Below are positions 51,563 to 59,789 of a stretch of 64,000 bases of DNA, piece after piece (the first letter of the stretch is position 1; the number at the start of each line of letters is the position of its first letter). This stretch comes from an uncultured Candidatus Nemicrothrix sp. (lineage in GTDB: Bacteria > Actinomycetota > Acidimicrobiia > Acidimicrobiales > UBA8592). The stretch spans positions 6,555 to 70,554 of the forward strand of contig CAJWRY010000002.1 in the NCBI GenBank assembly GCA_913046155.1, in the 5' to 3' direction. Under the pieces are notes generated by a model. The model was given only the letters and a program-made list of their open reading frames with translations, was not told the DNA's origin and ran no database searches. Position numbers and translations under genes: made by a program.

Positions 51563-51565
51563 GAA

Positions 51566-52513
51566 ATGGGTGCCATTCAAATCATCAGCGATAATGAAGT
51601 ACTCCCCGAAAGCGTTGATCAAACAGTCGCCTCGATAGGAGTATTCGATGGAGTTCACAAGGGTCACCAACAACTCCTGCACCTGGTCAAGGGCAAGTCA
51701 ATTTCAGGCGCAATTCCTTCAGTTGTAATCACTTTTGACCGACACCCCACGGAAGTCACAAGTCCAGAAAACGCCCCCAAAGTTCTTACCCCATTATCTA
51801 AAAAAATACTGTTACTAGATGAATTAGGAATTGATTATGTGTACGTTCTTACATTCAACGAAAGCAGAGCATCGACTCCCGCTGTGAAATTCATAAATGA
51901 AATCTTTGTTGAAGCGGTAAGAGCAAAAGCAATTTTCGTCGGAGAGGATTTCAAATTCGGCCATAAAAGAACTGGGAACGTTGACCTTCTCAAATCTGAA
52001 GGCCAAGCATTAGGCATCTCAGTAAATGGGGTGGGTCTTTTCAATTCTGAGACATCAAACGAAGAGCCCATCTCCTCAACTGCGATAAGAAAACATTTAA
52101 AAGATGGAGAGTTAGCTGCTGCAAATGAAAAGCTAGGAAGACCGTATTCCATATCGGGTAAGGTAATTTCCGGTGATCAGCGTGGACGGGCCATAGGTTT
52201 CCCAACAGCAAATATCAAGCTCGACGAAAAAATAGCGTTGCCATCAGACGGGGTCTACGCTGCAACGTACTTGGGAAAGAATGGAGCCTCAAAAATAGCC
52301 GCCGTTAATATAGGTAAACGACCAACATTCTCAGATGGAACGAAATCAATCGTTGAAGCACATCTACTAGATTTTGAAGGCAACTTATACGGAGATGACG
52401 CCACTATTATCTTCCATGAAAGAATTCGCTCTGAAAGAAAATTTGCCGGACTGGAAGAATTTCAGCTTCAGCTAGAAAACGACCTGACTCAAATAAGGGA
52501 ATTATTGACCTAA
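51566..52513 (+). CDS. ribF: Bifunctional riboflavin kinase/FMN adenylyltransferase
   Basis: Converts riboflavin to FMN and then FAD. 315 residues. N-terminal nucleotidyltransferase domain with SIGVFDGVHKGHQQLL and ISSTAIRKHLKDG; C-terminal flavokinase domain with DQRGRAIGFPTANI and GVYAATYLG. truB-ribF-rpsO is a widespread order. FAD is needed by the lactone oxidase encoded at 10.6 kb, among others. Confidence 0.95.
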   Translation: MGAIQIISDNEVLPESVDQTVASIGVFDGVHKGHQQLLHLVKGKSISGAIPSVVITFDRHPTEVTSPENAPKVLTPLSKKILLLDELGIDYVYVLTFNESRASTPAVKFINEIFVEAVRAKAIFVGEDFKFGHKRTGNVDLLKSEGQALGISVNGVGLFNSETSNEEPISSTAIRKHLKDGELAAANEKLGRPYSISGKVISGDQRGRAIGFPTANIKLDEKIALPSDGVYAATYLGKNGASKIAAVNIGKRPTFSDGTKSIVEAHLLDFEGNLYGDDATIIFHERIRSERKFAGLEEFQLQLENDLTQIRELLT

Positions 52514-52561
52514 TCACCTCCTATTAAGTTGGGTTTTCTAACAGGCAAGGTAACCTTTTCT

Positions 52562-52583
52562 AATGTCACAAAAGTGATATTTT
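52562..52583 (+). terminator. Weak terminator-like hairpin between ribF and rpsO
   Basis: AATGTCAC and GTGATATT form an 8-bp stem (one G-U pair) with an AAAA loop, followed by a short T-run. The stem is AT-rich and would be weak. rpsO may then have its own promoter in the remaining 55 bp, but none is clear. Confidence 0.35.
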
Positions 52584-52638
52584 GCCTGATTGAGCGGTAA
52601 TCGTCATGAAGGCAGGGTCAGAAACCCAAAGGAAATAA

Positions 52639-52908
52639 ATGGCAGCAAATCTTAAACCTAAAAATGAAACTATTGAAGAGCACAGACTTCATGACTCCGA
52701 TACAGGATCCCCTGAAGTTCAAATAGCTCTACTAACTGACAGAATCAATCACCTAACAGAGCATCTCAAATCACATAAAAAGGATCATCACAGTCGAAGA
52801 GGACTCTTGATGCTCGTCGGCCGACGACGAAGAATGCTTGACTACGTCAAGGATAACGACATTGAACGCTACAGAAATATCATTGCAAAATTAGGATTGC
52901 GACGTTAA
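52639..52908 (+). CDS. rpsO: 30S ribosomal protein S15
   Basis: 89 residues, exact family length. [39 protein letters not shown] and [11 protein letters not shown] are the 16S rRNA-binding signature. AAAGGA SD 8 nt upstream. A short GGGT/ACCC hairpin immediately before the SD (52616-52628) could be part of an S15 autoregulatory site. Confidence 0.97.
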   Translation: MAANLKPKNETIEEHRLHDSDTGSPEVQIALLTDRINHLTEHLKSHKKDHHSRRGLLMLVGRRRRMLDYVKDNDIERYRNIIAKLGLRR

Positions 52909-52958
52909 AGCTAACCTTTGGTGTAGAATTTAAGAAACCAAATAAGGTAACTGAAAAC

Positions 52959-53039
52959 CAACATCGAAAAGATTGGCTGCCAGTTGAAAGCGCCTAATAA
53001 CCTAGGCGTCTTCAACTGGAAAGCTGAACTCCGATGTTG
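52959..53039 (+). promoter_or_regulatory. Large nested hairpin in the rpsO-pnp spacer
   Basis: Outer arms CAACATCG (52959-52966) and CGATGTTG (53032-53039) are perfectly complementary. Inside them CCAGTTGAA (52980-52988) pairs with TTCAACTGG (53011-53019), then after an A-C mismatch and a G-U pair CGCCTA (52991-52996) pairs with TAGGCG (53003-53008) around the loop ATAACC. GCT/AGC can pair between the two levels. No T-run follows, so it is not a terminator; a long duplex ahead of pnp resembles the RNase III processing hairpin known in other bacteria. Confidence 0.75.
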
Positions 53040-53100
53040 ATGTCCATAGGATCGTCCTTGGGCGAAATAATATGAGGTATATCCTCAAAAGGAGTTAAAC

Positions 53101-55476
53101 ATGGCAGATGCCATAACAGTCAGTGGCGCAATCAGCGCTGATGATAAAACAATGAAACTTGAGACTGGAGTACTGGCCAGCCTAGCTAATGGGGCAGTAG
53201 TCGTAAGCGTAGGGAAAACAACAGTGCTCGTTACTGCGACAGCAAACAAGAGCGCCAAGCCAGGAACGGATTTCTTTCCGCTAACTGTAGATTTCGAAGA
53301 AAGAAGTTATGCGGCAGGTAAGATACCCGGTTCTTTTTTCCGTCGTGAAGGCAGAGCAAGCGAGTCAGCAATTCTGGCTTGTCGACTTACTGACCGTCCG
53401 TTGCGTCCGCTCTTCCCTGATGGATTCCGCAACGACGTTCACATAGTTGCCACAATTCTAGGAGCCGATCAAGAGAACCCTTATGACGTCCCAGCGATCA
53501 ATGCTGCATCTGCAGCATTGTGTATCTCTGATATTCCTTTTCAGGGACCTCTTGGTTGTGTCAGAATAGCCTTCGATCAAGATGGCGAATGGATTTCCCA
53601 CCCAACCTATGAAGAAGGCGAGCTTTCAACATTTGAGATGGTTGTAGCAGGGAGACTACTCGAAAACGGTGATGTAGCTGTCATGATGGTTGAGGCCGGC
53701 GGCACAGAGAACGCGTGGAGTTACTACGAAACGGGAGCACCCAAAGTAGATGAAAAAGTCTTAGCAGCCGGACTTGAATTCGCAAAAGAGCCAATCAAGT
53801 TAGCTATTGCGCTTCAGGAAGAATTGATTGAGAGCAGTGGAGAAATTTCTAAGATGGAAGTCACTCTTGCAGTAGATTACTCCCAAGAAATCATGGAAGC
53901 TGTCAAAGAAGTAGGCTCCGGGTCATTGGCAGAAAGCCAAACCATCGCTGATAAAACGCAGCGTGCCGAAGCAGAGTCTCAAGCAGCCTCTTCGATACTA
54001 GATGATGTCCTGAAGCGTTTTGATGGAGAGGACAATGCTGAAACTCAAATCAAAGCAGCGATTCGGTCATTAACCAAAGAACTTGTCCGAAAGCGAATTG
54101 TTGAGGAAGGCTTGAGAATTGATGGAAGAACTCCAGCAGACCTTAGGCAGCTTTCCTCTGACGTTGGAATTCTCCCCACAGCACATGGTTCAGGATTGTT
54201 CCAGCGTGGGGAAACTCAGGTACTAAACATAACGACATTAGGGACCAAACGAATGGATCAAATGATTGATGGAATTGATCCAATAACGCGGAAACGATAC
54301 ATGCATCACTATAATTTCCCTCCATTCTCTACAGGGGAACCGGGGTTCATGAGAGGGCCAAAGCGACGAGAAATAGGACACGGAGCACTAGCAGAGAGAG
54401 CATTACTTCCTGTAATTCCTAGCGAAGAAGAATGGCCGTATACGCTCAGGCTAGTTTCAGATGTCATGTCATCGAACGGATCAACATCAATGGCCTCAGT
54501 TTGCTCCTCAACCCTTTCCTTGATGGATGCTGGTGTTCCCATTAAAGCCCCAGTCGCTGGTATAGCAATGGGACTTGTCTTTTCCGAAGGAAAATATATA
54601 ACTCTTACAGATATTCTCGGGGCTGAAGACGCCTTCGGGGATATGGACTTTAAGGTAGCAGGAACCTCTGATGTGATAACAGCACTTCAACTCGATACGA
54701 AAATAGAAGGAATTCCAGCTGATGTGCTCGCCTCGGCACTAGATCAGGCAAAGGACGCGCGAATGGAAATCCTAAGCGTTATGAACGCAGCCATTGCAGA
54801 ACCTAGAGATGACGTACGGGATGTAGCTCCAAAAATAATTAGCTTTGAAATCCCAATGGATAAAATAGGCGAGGTTATTGGTCCGAAAGGGAAAGTCATT
54901 AACGCAATCCAACAAGAGACCGGAGCTGAAGTCATCGTTGATGACGATGGAGTCATGGGATCTGTTTCTATCGCGGGAACCGATCGAGATGCTGTTTATG
55001 AGGCTCAAAGGCAAATCAATCTAATCCTAGACCCACCTACGGCTGATGTCGGGGGAGTCTATGCTGGAAAAGTTGTCAACATTACAAATTTTGGAGCTTT
55101 CGTTAACATTTTGCCTGGACGAGATGGCCTGCTCCATATATCAAAAATAGGTGGCGGTAAAAGGATAAAGCGAGTGGAAGACGTCCTAGATTTAGGTCAA
55201 GAAATTGAAGTCAAGGTTGAAGATATAGATCCAAATGGGAAAATAAGCCTTGTTCTCACCGGTGAAGTCCAGCACAATGAGGACTCCAACGAGGATCAAG
55301 AGAATCCCAAAGAAGAAACTTCCGCTAAAAAAGAATCACAAAAGACCTCAAGTTTCGAAGACGAATTTGAAGAAAGCTTAGCTGAGGAGCTCGGAGAACT
55401 AGGACCTGAGGCTATCGGCGGAAATCAGCAACGAAACAGAAACCGCAAAGGGAAAGGTCGGGGTGGCAGAAGATAG
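53101..55476 (+). CDS. pnp: Polyribonucleotide nucleotidyltransferase (PNPase)
   Basis: Phosphorolytic 3'-5' exoribonuclease and degradosome component. 791 residues: first RNase PH core (FPLTVDFEERSYAAGKIPGS, RPLRPLFPDGF), helical linker, second core (HYNFPPFSTGE, GHGALAERALLPVIP, SSNGSTSMASVC), KH domain (DKIGEVIGPKGKVINAIQ) and S1 domain (GKVVNITNFGAFVNILPGRD). A ~75-residue charged tail ends in Asn/Arg/Gly-rich sequence. Strong SD AAAAGGAG. Confidence 0.97.
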   Translation: MADAITVSGAISADDKTMKLETGVLASLANGAVVVSVGKTTVLVTATANKSAKPGTDFFPLTVDFEERSYAAGKIPGSFFRREGRASESAILACRLTDRPLRPLFPDGFRNDVHIVATILGADQENPYDVPAINAASAALCISDIPFQGPLGCVRIAFDQDGEWISHPTYEEGELSTFEMVVAGRLLENGDVAVMMVEAGGTENAWSYYETGAPKVDEKVLAAGLEFAKEPIKLAIALQEELIESSGEISKMEVTLAVDYSQEIMEAVKEVGSGSLAESQTIADKTQRAEAESQAASSILDDVLKRFDGEDNAETQIKAAIRSLTKELVRKRIVEEGLRIDGRTPADLRQLSSDVGILPTAHGSGLFQRGETQVLNITTLGTKRMDQMIDGIDPITRKRYMHHYNFPPFSTGEPGFMRGPKRREIGHGALAERALLPVIPSEEEWPYTLRLVSDVMSSNGSTSMASVCSSTLSLMDAGVPIKAPVAGIAMGLVFSEGKYITLTDILGAEDAFGDMDFKVAGTSDVITALQLDTKIEGIPADVLASALDQAKDARMEILSVMNAAIAEPRDDVRDVAPKIISFEIPMDKIGEVIGPKGKVINAIQQETGAEVIVDDDGVMGSVSIAGTDRDAVYEAQRQINLILDPPTADVGGVYAGKVVNITNFGAFVNILPGRDGLLHISKIGGGKRIKRVEDVLDLGQEIEVKVEDIDPNGKISLVLTGEVQHNEDSNEDQENPKEETSAKKESQKTSSFEDEFEESLAEELGELGPEAIGGNQQRNRNRKGKGRGGRR

Positions 55477-55540
55477 GGTCTGCCGTCACTCTTCTTGCTA
55501 AATAAAAGCTAATCTGTGACCGGCATGGCAATATTGGGTT

Positions 55541-56311
55541 ATGGCAAATTTAAATGTAGGTGTTTTCGGTGCAGCGGGCAAGATGGGTGCTACAACCTGT
55601 CAAGCTATTAATAGCGACGATTCCATGACTCTCCGCTTAGGAGTAGATGCGAATCAAGTTGGAACACTTATCCCGAGCACTTCACTTCAAATACAAGGAA
55701 CGGTGGAGAATCTGGAAGGCATTGACGTAATTGTTGATTTCACTGTGGCAGAAGCCGCCATGGAAAACCTAAAATTTGCAGCACAAGCTGGCGTCCACGC
55801 GGTAGTTGGAACGAGTGGAATCAGTGAGGAACATCTCTCTGAGTTGACTAAGTTATTCACCAACAGTAATTGCATAGTAGTTCCAAACTTTTCAATCAGC
55901 GCGATACTCCTAATGCATCTTTCCGAAATTGCTACACCTTACTTTTCAACTATCGAAATAATAGAATTTCACCATAACAACAAGATTGACGCCCCTTCAG
56001 GAACCGCTCTTGCTACAGCAGAAAAAATTTCCCGAAACATAGCTGAGGATCTGCGTGACCCAACTACTGATTTAACCTTGGAGGGTGCAAGAGGAGCTAA
56101 AGCACAGGGGAACATTCCTATTCATAGTGTCAGGATGGAAGGAATGCTTGCCCATCAAGAAGTCATTTTCGGATCGACAGGACAAACATTGACGATAAGA
56201 CAAGATAGCAGTGATAGGTCGTCGTTTATGCCTGGCGTGCTCATGGCCATCAAAGGAATCCCTAGCCTCACCGGTGTCAATATCGGCCTCGAAACTTTGA
56301 TGGATGTCTAA
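55541..56311 (+). CDS. dapB: 4-hydroxy-tetrahydrodipicolinate reductase
   Basis: Lysine/diaminopimelate pathway step after DapA. 256 residues, with the NAD(P)-binding GVFGAAGKMG, the DFTVAEAAMEN segment, VVGTSGISEEHL, and the catalytic EFHHNNKIDAPSGTALATAE. The C-terminal MPGVLMAIKGIPSLTGVNIG is typical. Overlaps the SURF1 gene by 8 nt. Confidence 0.95.
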   Translation: MANLNVGVFGAAGKMGATTCQAINSDDSMTLRLGVDANQVGTLIPSTSLQIQGTVENLEGIDVIVDFTVAEAAMENLKFAAQAGVHAVVGTSGISEEHLSELTKLFTNSNCIVVPNFSISAILLMHLSEIATPYFSTIEIIEFHHNNKIDAPSGTALATAEKISRNIAEDLRDPTTDLTLEGARGAKAQGNIPIHSVRMEGMLAHQEVIFGSTGQTLTIRQDSSDRSSFMPGVLMAIKGIPSLTGVNIGLETLMDV

Positions 56312-57068
56312 AAGAATCTTTACAACGGTACTCATAATCTTCGCGGTTCTTGCAATGATTTTTTTGGGTTTCTGGCAACTTGATCGTCATTCGCAGAAGT
56401 CTGACATTAATGAAAGGATAAGTGCGAGGTTAGATAACGAGCCACTTGGTCTTGTAGATATAGACAAACTAAAGAGCTATGAAATCATTGAAATGGAAAG
56501 AGATTTTGAATACAGGAGCATTGCTGTTTCAGGTAAATATATACAAGAAGATAGCGTCCTGATCAGGAATCGAACATATAACGGAGTTCCAGGGTTTTGG
56601 TTATTGACTCCTTTCCAACTCTTGAACAATCAAATTATTGTTGTCAATAGGGGGTGGTTACCCATTTCAGCTGAAAATTATATTGACTTAAATACTTCAG
56701 CATTTGATCTCGCAGGAATTCTCAGAAAAGCTGAATTAGCGAAAGGACTCCAACGGGCTGATTCCAGTCAAGGAGTCCTTGAAAGTCTAGCCAGACCAGA
56801 TTTAGCACGATACGAAGACCAATTGGGCTATGAAATATTTCCAATGTATATCCAGCTAACTGGTCAAAATCCACAACAATCTGACGGCTTCCCTAAAATA
56901 CTCGACTTGCCAAAGTTTAGCGAAGGGCAACATCTGAGTTATGCAGTGCAATGGTTCATCTTTGCCAGTATCGCGGCGATAGGATACCCGCTGGTTTTAT
57001 GGAGTTATTCTAAAAGCAAGCGTATAAGAGGGAGAAAAGAATCAGATATACCCATTGACTACCTCTAA
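56304..57068 (+). CDS. SURF1-family cytochrome oxidase assembly protein
   Basis: 254 residues with the SURF1 topology: an N-terminal TM helix (5-24) followed by GFWQLDRHSQK, a large extracytoplasmic domain with DSVLIRNRTYNGVPGFWLLTPF and VVNRGWLP, and a C-terminal TM helix (about 213-233, after LSYAVQWFIFA). SURF1 helps insert haem a into haem-copper oxidases. The gene overlaps dapB and precedes dapA, so it interrupts the lysine pair; no oxidase genes are in the window. Confidence 0.92.
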   Translation: MSKRIFTTVLIIFAVLAMIFLGFWQLDRHSQKSDINERISARLDNEPLGLVDIDKLKSYEIIEMERDFEYRSIAVSGKYIQEDSVLIRNRTYNGVPGFWLLTPFQLLNNQIIVVNRGWLPISAENYIDLNTSAFDLAGILRKAELAKGLQRADSSQGVLESLARPDLARYEDQLGYEIFPMYIQLTGQNPQQSDGFPKILDLPKFSEGQHLSYAVQWFIFASIAAIGYPLVLWSYSKSKRIRGRKESDIPIDYL

Positions 57069-57125
57069 AAATGAAGAGAGAACGCATATACGCTGCTAGC
57101 CTCAGGTGAAGGAGAAAGGATCTAT

Positions 57126-58028
57126 ATGTCCAGATTTGGAAAAGTTCTGACAGCAATGGTTACCCCCTTCACTAGTACCGGCGACCTTGACCTTGACGAA
57201 GCCGGACGCCTTGCACAATGGCTTATTCAAAATGGCAATGATGGACTTGTTGTCGCAGGTACAACCGGGGAATCACCAACGCTTACTCACGATGAACAAA
57301 TCGCGCTAATTGAAGCAGTCGCAAATTCGGTTGATGCTCCAGTAATAGCAGGAACAGGCAGCAACGATACTAAAGCAGCCGTTGAGCTTACCCAGCGAGC
57401 TCAGACAGTAGGGGCATCAGGCATCCTTAGCGTTACTCCCTACTACAACCGACCCTCACAGCAGGGTTTACTTCAACATTTCACGAGAATCGCCGAGTGT
57501 ACGGACCTTCCAGTGATGTTATACGACATTCCTATTCGAAGTGGAAGAAAAATCGAAACTAAAACGATCCTTGAACTAGCTCATAATCTTAAGAATGTCG
57601 TAGCGCTCAAAGATGCAGCCGGGGACCCATCAGAAACAGCCTCCCTGCTTTCTCAATCACCTAACGGATTTGAAATTTACTCAGGCGACGACTCACTAAA
57701 CTTAGCACTCCTTTCGATTGGAGCTTCGGGAGTCGTCGGAGTTGCAACGCATTGGACAGGGGCTGAACACCAGAATCTAGTGCATGCAATTATGAATGGA
57801 GACTATGAAGTGGCAAAGAAAATCAATCAATCCCTTCAAGATTCTTTTGCCTTCGAGTCAACTCTTGATGCACCCAATCCTATCCCCACGAAAGTAATGA
57901 TGAATCTCCTCGGATTCAACGTTGGGCATGGGAGAGCACCCATGGATACAGTTCCTGAAGGTCTTATAGAGAAAGCCCAAAGTATCGTTTCAGCTACAAT
58001 TGTCGGATCCCAAATGGGTTTCTCGTAA
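57126..58028 (+). CDS. dapA: 4-hydroxy-tetrahydrodipicolinate synthase
   Basis: Condenses pyruvate with aspartate semialdehyde. 300 residues, TIM barrel. The Schiff-base Lys162 is in VVALKDAAGD, the catalytic Tyr133 in MLYDIPIRSG, and AGTTGESPTL binds the substrate. YYNRPSQQGL is also typical. AGGAGAAAGG-type SD upstream. rnj begins 10 nt after the stop, an actinobacterial dapA-rnj arrangement. Confidence 0.96.
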   Translation: MSRFGKVLTAMVTPFTSTGDLDLDEAGRLAQWLIQNGNDGLVVAGTTGESPTLTHDEQIALIEAVANSVDAPVIAGTGSNDTKAAVELTQRAQTVGASGILSVTPYYNRPSQQGLLQHFTRIAECTDLPVMLYDIPIRSGRKIETKTILELAHNLKNVVALKDAAGDPSETASLLSQSPNGFEIYSGDDSLNLALLSIGASGVVGVATHWTGAEHQNLVHAIMNGDYEVAKKINQSLQDSFAFESTLDAPNPIPTKVMMNLLGFNVGHGRAPMDTVPEGLIEKAQSIVSATIVGSQMGFS

Positions 58029-58038
58029 AAATACTAAT

Positions 58039-59709
58039 ATGAACGACACAGTCTTGATTACTTTTTTAGGCGGGCTTGGGGATATTGGCAGAAACTGTGC
58101 TGCTATTGAATCAAAAAATCAAATCCTTTTGCTAGATTGCGGACAGCTTTTCCCAGACGAGATGATGCCAGGAGCGCAATCAGTGCTTCCAGACTTCAGT
58201 TATCTCAAGGATCGTAGCGAGAAAATTGTAGGGTGTATAGCTACGCATGGACACGAAGATCATATTGGAGCGCTTCGGTATGCACTAGATATATGCGAAT
58301 TCCCTATTTATGGATCTGAATTTACACTCGGAATGATTCGGCACCGACTGGCCGAAGCAAACATGCTTCGCAAGACTGACTTAGTTAAAGTAGATGATGG
58401 CGAAATGATCAGCATCGGTGATTTCCATTGTGAGTTCTTGCCGGTAACGCATTCAACACCTAAAGGATTAATTTCAGCAATTCGAACCCCTCAAGGCCTT
58501 ATCTTGCATTCAAGTGACTTCAAGTTAGACAATAATCCTGTGGATGGAAGAATCACAGATCTCGACCGCATTACCGCTTTATCTAAAGACCCTGGAATTC
58601 GGCTCCTGCTGTGCGATTCGACCAATGCAGAGCTTAGGGGATCTAGCATCTCCGAGTCTGAAGTAGGCGATGAGTTGGAAAAAATATTCATGAAATTTCA
58701 GCAGGAACGAATAATTGCAACATGCTTTTCAAGCCACATCCATCGAATTCAGCAAATTATTGACATATCAAAAAAACAGGGAAGAAAAGTAGCTACGCTT
58801 GGATTCTCAATGGAAAGAAATATTTCTCTTGCACGGAGCCTAGGTGTCCTTTCAGTAGCAGAAGATGACTTAGTCGATATCTCCGAGATCGAAACTTACC
58901 CTAAGAATCAAATTTGCGTAATCAGCACAGGATCTCAAGGGGAACCAAGATCATCTTTAAATTTATCAGCTCAAAATTCTGGGAAGTGGCTACGAATTGA
59001 TGAGAATGACGTAATCATTTTCTCATCAAGAACCATTCCAGGGAACGAGAAACGAGTAGCTCGTCTCATAAATAATCTCATTAGCTTAGGAGCCTCAGTA
59101 GTTAACGACGAAAATCTCAATACGCACACATCTGGGCATGGTCAGCGAGAAGAGCTAAGTGAACTCCATCAGGCGGCCAAACCAGAATGGTTTGTTCCTG
59201 TGCATGGCGAATTACGCCACCTAGTAGCGCACAGGGAACTTGCAATAGAGATAGGGACTAGTTCAGAGAATGCGCTACTTGCTACTGATGGTGATCAAGT
59301 CGTCATGGAAGATTCGGGATTAACTCTGAACAGAAAGAAATGCCAAGGACATTACATCTTTTCACAAGGATCTATAGTTGAAACTCGACATGACCTATTC
59401 AAAGACCGCAACATTCTAGGGAAAGAAGGTTGTGTTATCGCAAGAGTCTCAATTAGCGAAAAGGATAAAATATTAATAGGGGCTCCATCGGTTATTAGCA
59501 AAGGCTGGCTCAGTGCAGATATATCAGGGCTCTACGAGCAAGAAATTGAGGATCAATTATCCATTGAACTGGAATTACTTCTTAAGAGCAGAAAAGAGAT
59601 AACCCAAGAAGTTTTGGAACAAAAAGTTAGGCGAGTCACCGGATCAATGGTTAACGATTCCACAAAACGGAGACCAATGATTATCCCGATGGTTGATATT
59701 TTGTCCTAA
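58039..59709 (+). CDS. rnj: Ribonuclease J
   Basis: Metallo-beta-lactamase/beta-CASP RNase with 5'-3' exo- and endonuclease activity. 556 residues. The zinc motif HGHEDH is at 70-75, LHSSDFKLD and the beta-CASP motifs (CDSTNAE, ATCFSSHIHRIQQI, STGSQGEP) follow, and the C-terminal domain is present. FVPVHGELRHL carries a further metal-site His. ATG 58039 is preferred; an in-frame ATG at 58000 lies within dapA. Together with PNPase and RNase III this gives the window three central RNA-decay enzymes. Confidence 0.95.
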   Translation: MNDTVLITFLGGLGDIGRNCAAIESKNQILLLDCGQLFPDEMMPGAQSVLPDFSYLKDRSEKIVGCIATHGHEDHIGALRYALDICEFPIYGSEFTLGMIRHRLAEANMLRKTDLVKVDDGEMISIGDFHCEFLPVTHSTPKGLISAIRTPQGLILHSSDFKLDNNPVDGRITDLDRITALSKDPGIRLLLCDSTNAELRGSSISESEVGDELEKIFMKFQQERIIATCFSSHIHRIQQIIDISKKQGRKVATLGFSMERNISLARSLGVLSVAEDDLVDISEIETYPKNQICVISTGSQGEPRSSLNLSAQNSGKWLRIDENDVIIFSSRTIPGNEKRVARLINNLISLGASVVNDENLNTHTSGHGQREELSELHQAAKPEWFVPVHGELRHLVAHRELAIEIGTSSENALLATDGDQVVMEDSGLTLNRKKCQGHYIFSQGSIVETRHDLFKDRNILGKEGCVIARVSISEKDKILIGAPSVISKGWLSADISGLYEQEIEDQLSIELELLLKSRKEITQEVLEQKVRRVTGSMVNDSTKRRPMIIPMVDILS

Positions 59710-59789
59710 CTTAACCCTCCTCACAAGTTGAGGTTTCAATGCTCGCTATGACTAAATTCTTAGCACTTTAGTGTTACCGTTGGCGTATT

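Noticed and set aside
59719..59733. CCTCA/TGAGG hairpin between rnj and ftsK as terminator
   Set aside because: A 5-bp stem followed by only three T; too weak to call.
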